A stretch of DNA of 64,000 bases from NCBI RefSeq assembly GCF_021172045.1, contig NZ_CP087164.1, positions 2,790,001 to 2,854,000 on the forward strand, read 5' to 3'. Origin of the DNA: Capillimicrobium parvum. GTDB lineage: Bacteria > Actinomycetota > Thermoleophilia > Solirubrobacterales > Solirubrobacteraceae. The translations under genes and the position numbers were made by a program. The notes below the pieces were generated by a model, which saw nothing but the letters and a program-made list of their open reading frames with translations, was not told the origin of the DNA and made no database searches. Positions 24,136-32,395 of this stretch are shown piece by piece (position 1 is the first letter of the stretch; each line of letters begins with the position of its first letter).

Positions 24136-25131
24136 TTGAGGCCGCAGAACCCGCTGCGCGCCGTGCCGGCCCTTGGGCTGGCGAGCGTGCTCGGATCAAC
24201 CATCGCCCTGAGCGCCGCCGCGCCCGCCGCCGCTCAGTCCGACACCCCGGGCGCACCCATCCAGATCACCGTCCGCGACGGCTCCCTGCGCTTCGGCGCG
24301 GCGGTCGACGTGACCGGCCGCCTCGCCTCCGGGCAGCCCGGCGTCCCCGTGGCCCTGCAGTTCCGCCCGGCGGGCGGCGCCGAGTGGGTGGCTCTGCGCA
24401 GCGCCGTGACGCAGGACGGCGGCGCGCTGCACCTGAGCGCGCCCCTGCGCCGGTCGGGCGCGGTGCGCGTGGTCGACGCCACGCCCCAGGCCGGCGCCGC
24501 CCAGGCCGACGAGCCGGCGCCGGCGCCGGCGCCGGCGCCGCCGCCGGCCGCCGTGAGCGCCGAGCGCCCCGTCCGGGTCCGCGCCGCCCTCGCCACCGAG
24601 CACGTGCGCCACCATCTGCGCGCCGGGCGCCGCGTCGAGGTCGCCGGCGCCCTGCGCCCGGGCGGCGGGGGCCGCGTCGTGGCGCTGCAGCTGCGCCGCG
24701 AGGGCCGCTGGCGCACGATCGACCGCGACCGGACCGCCGCCGGCGGCCGCTACCGGCTGTCGCAGCGGCTGGGCTCGCCGATGAGCGCCCCGGCGCGCGT
24801 GCGCTTCGCCGGCGACGGCGCGAACGCGGCGACCAGCGAGCCGGTCGGCCGCGTCAACGCGTACCGTCGCGCGTTCGCGTCCGCCTACGGGCCGGGGCTG
24901 TTCGGCAACCCGCTGGCCTGCGGCGGCACGTTCACGCCCGCCACGATCGGGGTCGCCCACAAGACCCTCCCGTGCGGGGCCGCGCTCACCCTGCGCTACC
25001 ACGGCCGCAGCGTGCGCGCCCATGTGGTGGACCGCGGCCCGTTCGTCGCCGGGCGCGAGTTCGACCTCACGTGGGCCACGAAGGCCCGGCTCGGCCATCC
25101 GGGGATGGGCTGGATCGAGGTCACCCGCTAG
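24136..25131 (+). CDS. Secreted protein with C-terminal RlpA-like double-psi beta-barrel
   Basis: Exported protein of 331 residues. The start is an unusual TTG, fixed by a perfect ribosome binding site AAAGGAGGA at 24121-24129 and by the signal peptide that follows (AVPALGLASVLGSTIALSAA, cleavage near AAAQS). Two beta-rich repeats follow (ITVRDGSLRFGAAVDVTGRL and VRHHLRAGRRVEVAGALRPG), separated by an Ala/Pro linker. The last about 95 residues form an RlpA-like barrel: ASAYGPGLFGNPLACGGTF, AHKTLPCGAALTLRYHGRSV and VVDRGPFVAGREFDLT include the conserved Asp and His of peptidoglycan-acting barrels. A role in cell-wall remodelling is likely. The leader is about 130 bases long; I recognise no riboswitch in it. 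Confidence 0.8.
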   Translation: MRPQNPLRAVPALGLASVLGSTIALSAAAPAAAQSDTPGAPIQITVRDGSLRFGAAVDVTGRLASGQPGVPVALQFRPAGGAEWVALRSAVTQDGGALHLSAPLRRSGAVRVVDATPQAGAAQADEPAPAPAPAPPPAAVSAERPVRVRAALATEHVRHHLRAGRRVEVAGALRPGGGGRVVALQLRREGRWRTIDRDRTAAGGRYRLSQRLGSPMSAPARVRFAGDGANAATSEPVGRVNAYRRAFASAYGPGLFGNPLACGGTFTPATIGVAHKTLPCGAALTLRYHGRSVRAHVVDRGPFVAGREFDLTWATKARLGHPGMGWIEVTR

Positions 25132-25133
25132 TC

Positions 25134-25176
25134 GAGTTGCGCTTTCCGTCCGAGGGGTGGACAGAAAGCGCAGGTC
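25134..25176. repeat. Palindromic repeat, family A copy 1
   Basis: Three bases after the stop of the RlpA-like gene. Outer arms TGCGCTTTC (25138-25146) and GAAAGCGCA (25164-25172) are perfect, with nested GTCC and GGAC. The whole element begins GAGTTGCGCTTT and is shared with 48712-48756. Confidence 0.75.
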
Positions 25177-25221
25177 GCGCCCGGGAGGCCCGTCCGAGCT
25201 CCCGGGCACCATCTGTGGGCC

Positions 25222-26265
25222 GTGAAGATCGCCCACCTCGACATGGACGCGTTCTACGTGTCCGTGGAGCTCCAGCGCCGCCCCGAGCTGCGCGGCAAGC
25301 CGGTCATCGTCGCGGGCACGGGCCCGCGGGCGGTCGTCACGACCGCCAGCTACGAGGCGCGCAAGTTCGGCGTCGGCTCGGCGATGCCCGCCGCGCGGGC
25401 GCGGCGCCTGTGCCCGGCGGCGATCAACATCCCACCCGACTTCGCGGCCTACCGTGCGGTCTCCAGGCAGGTCATGGACCTGCTGCGCGACCACGTCGAG
25501 CGCGTGGAGGTCGTCGGGCTCGACGAGGCCTACCTGGACCTCAGCGGCCTCGTCGCCCCGAACGCGGCCATGCGCCGGCTCGTCGCCGACATCCGGCGCG
25601 CGACCGGACTCTCCGCGTCCGTCGGCATCGGCCCGAACAAGCTCGTCGCAAAGGTGGCCTCCGACGCCGAGAAGCCCGCCGGCTTCGTCGTCCTCACGCG
25701 CGAGGGGGCGTGCGCGCGCTTCGCGGACGCCTCGCCGGGCCTCGTGCCCGGCATCGGGCCGAAGACCGTCGAGCGCCTGGCCGCGCTCGGGATCACGACG
25801 CTGGGCCGGCTGGCGCAGACGCCCGAGGCGGCCCTCCAGGAACGCTTCGGCACGAACCAGGGCCGCGATCTGCTCGCCCGCGCGCGCTTCCACGGCTCGG
25901 CGCAGCTCACGCTCGAGCGCGTCGCGGTCAGCGAGTCGCGCGAGACGACGTTCAACACCGATGTCGCCGATCGCGCGGAGCAGGAGGCGCACCTGCGCCG
26001 GCTCTCCGACGAGCTGTGCGCCGGGCTGAAGCGCCCCGGGCGCACGATCGCGATCAAGGTGCGCCTCGACGACTGGACCACGGTCACGCGCGCCCGCACG
26101 ATCGCCGAGGCGACCGCCGACGCGCACGTCGTCGGCGGCGTCGCGCTCGACCTCCTGCGCGCCTACGCGCCCGCCCGGCCGGTGCGGCTGCTCGGCGTCC
26201 GCGTCGCCGGGTTCGACGCGCCGGCGCCGGAGGTCGACGCCGGCCAGCTCGCCCTGCCGCTGTAG
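25222..26265 (+). CDS. dinB: DNA polymerase IV (Y family)
   Basis: Error-prone translesion polymerase, 347 residues. Catalytic acidic residues lie in AHLDMDAFYVSVE (residues 4-16) and in VGLDEAYLDLS (about residue 95). ASYEARKFGVGSAMPAARARRLCP is the fingers region, SASVGIGPNKLVAKVASD continues the palm, and VPGIGPKTVERLAALGI is the helix-hairpin-helix thumb. The C-terminus ends GQLALPL, a good match to the clamp-binding peptide. The GTG start has no strong ribosome binding site. No LexA-type box is evident in the 90-bp upstream gap, which holds a palindromic repeat. Confidence 0.95.
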   Translation: MKIAHLDMDAFYVSVELQRRPELRGKPVIVAGTGPRAVVTTASYEARKFGVGSAMPAARARRLCPAAINIPPDFAAYRAVSRQVMDLLRDHVERVEVVGLDEAYLDLSGLVAPNAAMRRLVADIRRATGLSASVGIGPNKLVAKVASDAEKPAGFVVLTREGACARFADASPGLVPGIGPKTVERLAALGITTLGRLAQTPEAALQERFGTNQGRDLLARARFHGSAQLTLERVAVSESRETTFNTDVADRAEQEAHLRRLSDELCAGLKRPGRTIAIKVRLDDWTTVTRARTIAEATADAHVVGGVALDLLRAYAPARPVRLLGVRVAGFDAPAPEVDAGQLALPL

Positions 26266-26268
26266 GTT
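26263..26268 (+). promoter_or_regulatory. Probable -10 element of the alpha/beta hydrolase gene
   Basis: TAGGTT overlaps the dinB stop codon and lies 7 bases before the ATG at 26276, without a ribosome binding site. The hydrolase may therefore be transcribed separately from dinB. Confidence 0.4.
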
Positions 26269-26275
26269 GCCGTCC

Positions 26276-27085
26276 ATGCCTCACGCCACCATCCACGGCC
26301 ACGACCTGTACTACGAGCGCTCCGGATCCGGCGAGCCGCTCCTGCTGATCATGGGCATGAGCGGCACCCACCTCAGCTGGGGCGAGCCGTTCCTCGACGG
26401 CCTGCGCCGGGAGTTCGAGGTCTGCGTCTACGACCACCGCGGCGTGGGGCACTCCTCGGCGACCGAGCCGGGCTTCACGATCGCCGACCTGGCCGACGAC
26501 GCCGCGGGCGTGCTCGACGCGCTCGACTGGGACACCGCCCACGTCGTCGGCATCTCGATGGGCGGGATGATCGCCCAGGAGCTCGCGCTGCGCCATCCCG
26601 AGCGCCTGCGCACGCTGACGCTCGGCTGCACCTATCCAGGCGGCGCGGGCTCCGTGCTGGCCTCACAGGAGACGATGGGCAAGCTCATGGAGGGGATGAG
26701 CTCCGGCGATCCTGAGCAGGCGGTCCGCGCCAGCTGGGAGGTCAACGTGTCCCCGGCCTTCGCGGCCGACGACGCCGCCTTCGCCGCATTCCGCGGCGCG
26801 GCGCTCGAGCTGCCGGTCGCCCTGGAGGTCATCATGGCCCAGGCGCAGGCCGTCATGGGCCACGACGCGAGCGAGCGCCTGGTGGACGTCAGCGCCCCGA
26901 CGCTCGTCATCCACGGCACCGCCGACGAGATGCTGCCGGTCGCCAACGCCGCGCTCATCGCCGAGAAGATCCCCGACAGCCGCCTGGAGATCCTCGACGG
27001 CGTCGGGCACATCTTCTTCCGCGAGCGCCCCGGCGACAGCGTGAGGCTCATCGCCGACCACGCGCGGGAGGCCGGCCGTGTCTGA
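26276..27085 (+). CDS. Alpha/beta hydrolase
   Basis: Hydrolase of 269 residues with the full catalytic triad: nucleophile Ser in VVGISMGGMIAQ, Asp in IHGTADEMLP and His in GVGHIFFRE. The oxyanion region is LLLIMGMSGTHLSWG. The N-terminus HATIHGHDLYYERSGSGEPLL is typical of the esterase/epoxide hydrolase/haloperoxidase branch. The ATG at 26276 is favoured over a TTG at 26267. The stop overlaps the start of the enoyl-CoA hydratase by 8 bases, so both are likely cotranslated and may act on related acyl substrates (inference). Confidence 0.88.
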   Translation: MPHATIHGHDLYYERSGSGEPLLLIMGMSGTHLSWGEPFLDGLRREFEVCVYDHRGVGHSSATEPGFTIADLADDAAGVLDALDWDTAHVVGISMGGMIAQELALRHPERLRTLTLGCTYPGGAGSVLASQETMGKLMEGMSSGDPEQAVRASWEVNVSPAFAADDAAFAAFRGAALELPVALEVIMAQAQAVMGHDASERLVDVSAPTLVIHGTADEMLPVANAALIAEKIPDSRLEILDGVGHIFFRERPGDSVRLIADHAREAGRV

Positions 27086-27857
27086 TCCCGTCCTGCTCGA
27101 CGTCCGCGACGGCGTCGCGCACCTGACGCTCAACCGCCCCGGCGCCGGCAACCCGGTCAGCCTCGAGGCCGCGGGCGCGCTGCGGGACCACGCCCGCAGC
27201 CTCCACGGCCGCGACGACGTCCGCGCGGTGATCCTCGGCGCCGACGGCCCGAACTTCTCGGTCGGCGGCGACCTGCGCTACATGCACGAGGCCGAGGAGA
27301 CGGAGGCGGCGGTCCTCGCGCTCGTCGAGGCGTTCCACGACGGCGTGGAGGCGCTGCTCGCCCTCGACGCGCCGCTCGTCACGGCCGTGCGCGGCGCCGC
27401 GGCCGGCGGCGGGATGAGCTTGGCGATGATCGGCGACATCGTCGTCGCCTCGCAGACCGCGCGCTTCACGATGGCCTACACCCAGATCGGCTTCTCGCCC
27501 GACGGCGGCGCCACGTGGACGCTGCCGCGCATCGTCGGCTGGCGACGGGCGGCGGAGCTGATGCTCCTCAACGAGCGCATCGACGCCGCCGGCGCGCTCG
27601 AGATGGGCCTCGTGACCCGCGTCGTGGACGACGAGCAGCTGGAGGCGAAGGCGGGCGAGATCGCGGGCAAGCTGGCGTCCGGCTCGACGCCCGCGTTCGG
27701 CGCCGTGCGGCGGCTCCTGCGGGCGTCGGCGACGAACTCGCTGACGGACCAGCTCGCTGCCGAGGCGCCGTCGATCTCCAGGCTCGCCGCCTCGCCCGAC
27801 GGGCGCGAGGGGGTCAGCGCGTTCTTCGAGAAGCGCGCGCCCGCGTTCGGCCGCTAG
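27078..27857 (+). CDS. Enoyl-CoA hydratase/isomerase family protein
   Basis: Crotonase-fold enzyme of 259 residues acting on acyl-CoA thioesters. The oxyanion-hole segments are FSVGGDLRYM and VRGAAAGGGMSLAMIGDIVVAS; the second catalytic region reads QIGFSPDGGATWTLPRIVG, where Asp rather than the hydratase Glu stands in the active-site loop. This suggests an isomerase- or hydrolase-like member rather than a classical hydratase. GTG start inside the end of the hydrolase gene. The stop TAG runs straight into a tandem repeat. Confidence 0.88.
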   Translation: MSDPVLLDVRDGVAHLTLNRPGAGNPVSLEAAGALRDHARSLHGRDDVRAVILGADGPNFSVGGDLRYMHEAEETEAAVLALVEAFHDGVEALLALDAPLVTAVRGAAAGGGMSLAMIGDIVVASQTARFTMAYTQIGFSPDGGATWTLPRIVGWRRAAELMLLNERIDAAGALEMGLVTRVVDDEQLEAKAGEIAGKLASGSTPAFGAVRRLLRASATNSLTDQLAAEAPSISRLAASPDGREGVSAFFEKRAPAFGR

Positions 27858-28103
27858 GGGTGCCGACGCCGGCCCCGGGGCCGACAAGGTGGGCGTGCGG
27901 CGTCTGCCGGCGAGAGGCGGGCCCCCGTGCGTTTACCAGGGGTGCCGACGCCGGCCCCGGGGCCGACAAGGTGGGCGTGCGGCGTCTGCCGGCGAGAGGC
28001 GGGCCCCCGTGCGTTTACCAGGGGTGCCGACGCCGGCCCCGGGCCCACAAGGTGGGCTTGCGGCGCGTCTGCCGGCGAGAGGCGGGCCCCCGTGCGTCTA
28101 CTA
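27857..28103. repeat. Three tandem copies of an 82-bp repeat
   Basis: Copies start at 27857, 27939 and 28021. The first two are identical over all 82 bases; the third has a few substitutions and an indel and ends at the stop codon of the minus-strand thioredoxin gene. Each copy runs from GGGGTGCCGACG to GAGGCGGGCCCCCGTG plus a short A/T-richer end. The array exactly fills the gap between two convergent genes. A diverged solo copy lies at 5269-5347. Confidence 0.95.
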
Positions 28104-28847
28104 GTAGAGGGCGGTCGCCAGGCGGCGCCGGGCGTCCCGCGCGAAGTCGCTGTCGACGCCGAGCTCGTCGAGGATCGCGACGATCACGCGGCGCAGGTCG
28201 TCCTTGGCGCCGTCGGCGTCCGGCAGCGCCTCGATCAGCAGATCCGTCGCGCGTTCGCGGTCGCCGGCGTCCAGCGCCGTCAGCGCCTCGCTGACGTCGA
28301 CGGGCGCGTCCGCCTCCTCGAGGCGCGCGCGGGCGAGCAGCCCCTCGGCCTGGAAGTCGCCGGGCACGTTCTTCAGGAGCTCGAGCGCCTCGTCGCGCTC
28401 GCCGCGCCCGAGCAGGATCCGCGCGAGCGGCACGACGGCGTCGGGGCGCGCGGGCGCGAGCTCGACGGCCCGGCGCAGGGACGCCTCGTCGCCCGCGGCG
28501 ACCAGGCGGTCGGCCTCGGACGGGACCAGCGCGTCGAAGAACTGCTCGACGGCGGCCGGCGGCTGGGCGCCGACGAACTCGGAGACGACGCGGCCGTCCT
28601 TGAACGCCTTGACGGCGGGGATGCCCTGGATCTGGAAGGCGGTCGCGAGCTGCTGGTTGGCGTCGGTGTCGAGCTTGGCCAGCACGACCTCGCCCTCGCG
28701 GGCGTTGGCGGCCTTCTCGAGCGCGGGCCCGAGCTGCCGGCAGGGACCGCACCACTCGGCCCAGAAGTCGACGACGACCGGGACGGTGCGGGAGCGGTCG
28801 AGGACCTCCGCCTGGAAGGTCGCTTCGGTGACGTCGATGACGGTCAT
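28101..28847 (-). CDS. Thioredoxin-domain co-chaperone (YbbN/CnoX-like)
   Basis: Protein of 248 residues with an N-terminal thioredoxin fold and C-terminal TPR-like helices. The active site WAEWCGPCR is intact (CGPC, redox active), followed by LDTDANQQLATAFQIQGIPAVKAF with the cis-Pro. From about residue 115 the helices ADRLVAAGDEASLRRAVELA, LARILLGRGERDEALELL and ALTALDAGDRERATDLLIEAL form tetratricopeptide-like pairs, as in YbbN/CnoX. The ATG at 28847 gives MTVIDVTEATF; ATG at 28856 and GTG at 28868 are in-frame alternatives. It is divergent from the next hydrolase gene and ends at the tandem repeat. Confidence 0.88.
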   Translation of the reverse strand: MTVIDVTEATFQAEVLDRSRTVPVVVDFWAEWCGPCRQLGPALEKAANAREGEVVLAKLDTDANQQLATAFQIQGIPAVKAFKDGRVVSEFVGAQPPAAVEQFFDALVPSEADRLVAAGDEASLRRAVELAPARPDAVVPLARILLGRGERDEALELLKNVPGDFQAEGLLARARLEEADAPVDVSEALTALDAGDRERATDLLIEALPDADGAKDDLRRVIVAILDELGVDSDFARDARRRLATALY

Positions 28848-28872
28848 GATGGACATACGGTAGGACACCGCA

Positions 28873-29646
28873 ATGCGCTTGTCCTACGACGACACGGGCA
28901 GCGGCACGCCGGTCGTGCTGCTCCACGGCCTGACCGCGACGCGCCGCTACGTGGTGATGGGCTCGACCGCTCTGGAGCGCTCCGGCCACCGCGTCGTCGC
29001 CCCTGACGCACGCGGCCACGGCGAGTCCGATCCGGGCGACCGCTACGACTACGAGGCGCTTGCCGCCGACCTCGGGGAGCTGCTCGACGAGCTGGGCATC
29101 GAGCGGGCTGTGCTCGCCGGCGCGTCGATGGGCGCGCACACGCTGTTGCGCTACGCGCTGGAGCATGCGGAGCGCGCGCTCGGCCTCGTGGTCATCACGC
29201 CCGCCTACGACCCGGAGGACTTCCCGGGCGACCTCGACCGCTGGGACGCGCTGAGCGCCGGCCTGCGCGACGGCGGGGTGGACGGCTTCGTCGCGGCCTA
29301 CGGCGAGCCGGACGTGCCGGAGAAGTGGCGCGGCACCGTCGAGACGGTCATCCGCCAGCGCCTGGGCCAGCACCGCCACCCCGCGGCGCTCGCGGACGCG
29401 CTGCGCCAGGTCCCGCGGTCGCGGCCGTTCGCCGCGTGGGGCGACCTGCACGCCCTCGACCTCCCCGTCACCGTGGTGGCCGACCGCGACGAGGCCGACC
29501 CGGGGCATCCCCTCGCGGTCGGCGAGCGCTACGCGGCCGAGATCCCCGGCGCCGAGCTCGCCGTGGAGGAGGAGGGCCGCTCGCCGCTGGCCTGGCAGGG
29601 CAGCCAGCTGTCGAAGATCATCGCCGCCGTCGCCGCCCGCGCTTGA
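28873..29646 (+). CDS. Alpha/beta hydrolase lacking an obvious catalytic His
   Basis: A 257-residue alpha/beta hydrolase. The oxyanion segment LLHGLTATRRYV, the Arg-Gly-His turn APDARGHGESD and the nucleophile elbow LAGASMGAHTLL are all present, and VVADRDEADPGHPL is the usual acid region. The region where the catalytic His is expected near the C-terminus reads EEEGRSPLAWQGSQL, with no His. The His of PGHPL could substitute, or the protein may be non-hydrolytic. TACGGT lies 11 bases before the ATG. The 3' end overlaps the convergent flavoprotein gene by 29 bases. Confidence 0.82.
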   Translation: MRLSYDDTGSGTPVVLLHGLTATRRYVVMGSTALERSGHRVVAPDARGHGESDPGDRYDYEALAADLGELLDELGIERAVLAGASMGAHTLLRYALEHAERALGLVVITPAYDPEDFPGDLDRWDALSAGLRDGGVDGFVAAYGEPDVPEKWRGTVETVIRQRLGQHRHPAALADALRQVPRSRPFAAWGDLHALDLPVTVVADRDEADPGHPLAVGERYAAEIPGAELAVEEEGRSPLAWQGSQLSKIIAAVAARA

Positions 29647-31153
29647 GGTCGCGCAGGGCGGCGGCGGCCGCCGCATCGCCGGGCACCCCGTGTACCGCGC
29701 CCCCGGGGAACGCGGCGGCGCTGCCGAGGTACAGGCCGTCCACCGGCGTGCGGTAGGGCGAGATCGACGGGATCGGGCGCAGCACGACCTGGGGGAGGCG
29801 GTAGCTGCCGCCGCCGACGTCGCCGCCCACGAGGTTGCGGTCGCGGGCCTGCAGCTCGGCGGGGCCCATGACGTGGCGGGCGAGGATCCGGTCGCGGAAG
29901 CCCGGCGCGAAGCGCTCGACCTGCGCCTCCATGCGCTCGACGTGGCGCGCCTGCTCGGCCGCCCAGTCGATCCCGGTGCGCGGGCCGTGCGTGTACGCCC
30001 AAGCGGTGTGGTGCCCGGCGGGCGCGCGCGTGGGGTCGGCGAGCGACTGCTGGCCGAGGAGCATGAACGGCCGCTCGGGCAGCCCGCGCTCGCTCTGCGC
30101 GATCGTGGCCAGCAGTTCCTCCTCGCCGCCCGCGACGTGGACCGTCCCGGCGCCGCGCGGCTCGGGCGCCTCCCACGGGATCGGGCCGTCGAGCGCCCAG
30201 TCGACCTTCAACGTCGCCGGTCCGTAGCGGTAGCGGCGCATGAGGCCCCGGTACGCGGGCGGCAGGCGGTCCGGGCCGACGAGCCCGACGAGGGCGTGCG
30301 GCATGACGTCGGCGACGACGAGATCGGCGCCGACGCGCTCGCCGCCCTCGATCTGCACGGCGGTCACCCGCCCGCCGGGGGTCTCCACGCCGACAACCAC
30401 CTCACCGGTCCGCACGTCGCCGCCGAGCGCGCGCAGGTAGGAGACGAGCGCGTCGGTGAGCTTCTGCGCGCCGCCGCGCGGGCTCGGCCAGCCGACGGCG
30501 TGGCCCATGAGGTTCAGGTAGCTGACCGCGATGGCGCTGCCGGCGCCGGTGGGCGGCACGTCGCCGTGACCGGCCGAGCCGTACAGCCACGCGCGCGAGC
30601 CCTCGCCGCCGAACAGCCGCCGGCCCAGGCCCTGGGCGGAGCCGAGGACGAGCCCGCCGAACGCGGCCGCGCCGACGGGGCCCAGCGCGCCGAGCAGCCG
30701 CAGCGCACCGCGCACGGGCGGGAACCCGGAGAGCATCGTCGCGCGCAGCGCCTCGAACGCGTCGAGCAGCGGCCCCGCGAACGCTGCCCAGCGCTGTCCG
30801 TCGCCGGCGTTGATGGCATCCAGGCCGGCCACCGTCCGGTCGAGCGAGCGGTACAGCGCGACGGCGCGGCCGCCGGGCAGCGGGTGGGCGTAACAGGCCT
30901 GCGGATGCGTCCACGACAGGCCGTGGCCGGCGAGCGGCATGCGCCGGAACACCGGTGACGCCGCGCCCGCGGGGTAGACGGAGGAGAACGTGTCGTGCCG
31001 GTAGCCCGGCAGCGTGAGCTCCTCGGTGCGCACCGCGCCGCCGGGCACCGGGCCGGCCTCGAGCACCGTGACGGGATGTCCGTGCTCGGCGAGGCGGATC
31101 GCGGCCGCCAGCCCGTTCGGCCCACTCCCGATGACGACGGCGCGTGCGCTCAT
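29618..31153 (-). CDS. FAD-dependent oxidoreductase, phytoene desaturase-like
   Basis: Flavoprotein of 511 residues. The N-terminal dinucleotide fold is VVIGSGPNGLAAAIRLAEHG, followed by VLEAGPVPGGAVRTEE. The C-terminal FAD motif is PVDGLYLGSAAAFPGGAVHG, typical of the CrtI/retinol saturase (NAD(P)/FAD desaturase) group. No carotenoid genes are near, so a carotenoid substrate is not supported. The ATG overlaps the stop of the upstream gene of unknown function (ATGA), which makes that gene the probable partner. A very basic tail (KRGRRRRR) ends the protein. Confidence 0.88.
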   Translation of the reverse strand: MSARAVVIGSGPNGLAAAIRLAEHGHPVTVLEAGPVPGGAVRTEELTLPGYRHDTFSSVYPAGAASPVFRRMPLAGHGLSWTHPQACYAHPLPGGRAVALYRSLDRTVAGLDAINAGDGQRWAAFAGPLLDAFEALRATMLSGFPPVRGALRLLGALGPVGAAAFGGLVLGSAQGLGRRLFGGEGSRAWLYGSAGHGDVPPTGAGSAIAVSYLNLMGHAVGWPSPRGGAQKLTDALVSYLRALGGDVRTGEVVVGVETPGGRVTAVQIEGGERVGADLVVADVMPHALVGLVGPDRLPPAYRGLMRRYRYGPATLKVDWALDGPIPWEAPEPRGAGTVHVAGGEEELLATIAQSERGLPERPFMLLGQQSLADPTRAPAGHHTAWAYTHGPRTGIDWAAEQARHVERMEAQVERFAPGFRDRILARHVMGPAELQARDRNLVGGDVGGGSYRLPQVVLRPIPSISPYRTPVDGLYLGSAAAFPGGAVHGVPGDAAAAAALRDLKRGRRRRR

Positions 31154-32325
31154 CCGCCGAGCCGCAGCGCGAGCTGGTGCAGCATGGACAGCCGCGCGAC
31201 GTCGCCCTGGCCCCAGAACGCGTGCTGGGCCTCACGGCCGGCGACCTTGTAGGCCTGGCCGATGTGCCACGGCATGGGGTCCCAGGTCCCCGCCGCCCGC
31301 ACGAGCGCACGGCCCTCGTGGGTGTAGAGCACGAGCCGGTTGTGCCCGGCGCCCATGAAGTGGCCCTGGTGGGTCGTGAGGTCGAAGCCGACGACCGGCT
31401 CGCCATCCTCGGGCACGACCCGCGGCTCGTCCTCGCCGTAGCGCGCCATGCCCGCCTCGAGCTCGTCGAAGTAGGCGCGCAGCGCGGCGGGGTCGTCGGG
31501 CGTGACCAGGCGCGTGATCGTCACGTAGCCGCGGGTGAAGATCGGGCGCCCGGAATCCGTGCCCGCGGCCACCTCGATCTCGAACGTCTGGCCGTCGAGG
31601 CCGCCCGGGCGCAGCGGCGTGAAGCGCCCGACCTCGCTCGCGTAGTCGGGCCACGTCTCGGGCCGGGTGAGCGCGCCGACGACCCCCTCGGCCGACGGCA
31701 TCTCCACCGGCGGGTACGTGTGCCACACCTGCTCGTCGGGCGGCGCGTGCTCGGGCGTGAGCTTGCCGAGTCGCGCGAGCGCCAGGCGCTTGGAGTGGTC
31801 GTAGGCGGCGCGCTCCTCGGGCGATGCGAACGCGACGCCCCAGCCTCGCCGGTCGTCGTCCTCGTAGGCCGCGGGGAACCAGTCGCCGATGAGCGCGGCG
31901 CCGCCGGCGAGCAGCTGCGCGCGGTCCAGCGTTCCGCGCCCCGAGCGCCCGGTGTCGAACCGGTGGGTGCCGAACGCCTTGTGGAAGGCGGGCAGGTCGG
32001 TGACGTGCAGCCGTCGCGAGGAGGCCTTGCGATACCAGTAGGTCGTCAGCACGCTGAACGCGAGGCGCACGTCGTCGACCTCGCGCGCGTCGACGGGGCG
32101 CCGGTAGTACGCGGCGTTGAGGAAGTCGGTGACCCACGGGGCCGCGTCGCGGCCCGCGATCGACGAGCCGGCCATGCGCGCGAAGCGCAGCGGGCCGCCC
32201 GGCCTCCCGGGCGCCGCCTCGACGGCCGCCTCGCCGCCGGCCTGCCCATGGTCGTCCTCGTCGAGGAACTCGGGCACCTGCTCGTCGAGCGGCGCGTCGT
32301 CGCGCGATTCCGAATCGTCGGTCAT
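31150..32325 (-). CDS. Conserved hypothetical protein, partner of the flavoprotein
   Basis: Unrecognised protein of 391 residues. The first about 45 residues are acidic and probably disordered (TDDSESRDDAPLDEQVPEFL). The rest has the composition of a globular cytoplasmic protein, with aromatic-rich blocks: VTDFLNAAYYRRPVDAREVD, FSVLTTYWYRKASSRRLHVT, VWHTYPPVEMPSAEGVVGAL and GHFMGAGHNRLVLYTHEGRA. No signal peptide, membrane segment or known motif is evident. It begins the operon whose second gene is the phytoene-desaturase-like flavoprotein (4-base ATGA overlap), so both probably act on one substrate or complex (inference). ATG at 32325; in-frame upstream starts exist but extend into non-coding-like sequence. 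Confidence 0.65.
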   Translation of the reverse strand: MTDDSESRDDAPLDEQVPEFLDEDDHGQAGGEAAVEAAPGRPGGPLRFARMAGSSIAGRDAAPWVTDFLNAAYYRRPVDAREVDDVRLAFSVLTTYWYRKASSRRLHVTDLPAFHKAFGTHRFDTGRSGRGTLDRAQLLAGGAALIGDWFPAAYEDDDRRGWGVAFASPEERAAYDHSKRLALARLGKLTPEHAPPDEQVWHTYPPVEMPSAEGVVGALTRPETWPDYASEVGRFTPLRPGGLDGQTFEIEVAAGTDSGRPIFTRGYVTITRLVTPDDPAALRAYFDELEAGMARYGEDEPRVVPEDGEPVVGFDLTTHQGHFMGAGHNRLVLYTHEGRALVRAAGTWDPMPWHIGQAYKVAGREAQHAFWGQGDVARLSMLHQLALRLGG

Positions 32326-32382
32326 GGCCTTTGCCTGCCCGCTCGCATCATGGTCCATGCCGTGCCGTGCCGCCAGAGGGCG

Positions 32383-32388
32383 TACCGT
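32383..32388 (+). promoter_or_regulatory. Probable -10 element of the small membrane protein gene
   Basis: TACCGT lies 7 bases before the GTG at 32396, with no ribosome binding site between. Confidence 0.4.
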
Positions 32389-32395
32389 TCGTCGG

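Noticed and set aside
27857-28103. Tandem 82-bp units considered as a CRISPR array
   Set aside because: The units are contiguous without unique spacers and far longer than CRISPR repeats; no cas gene is present.
27889-29006. Frames reading through the 82-bp repeats as a repeat protein
   Set aside because: They are Arg/Gly/Pro-rich in every frame, the unit length of 82 is not a multiple of three, so the frame changes at each copy.
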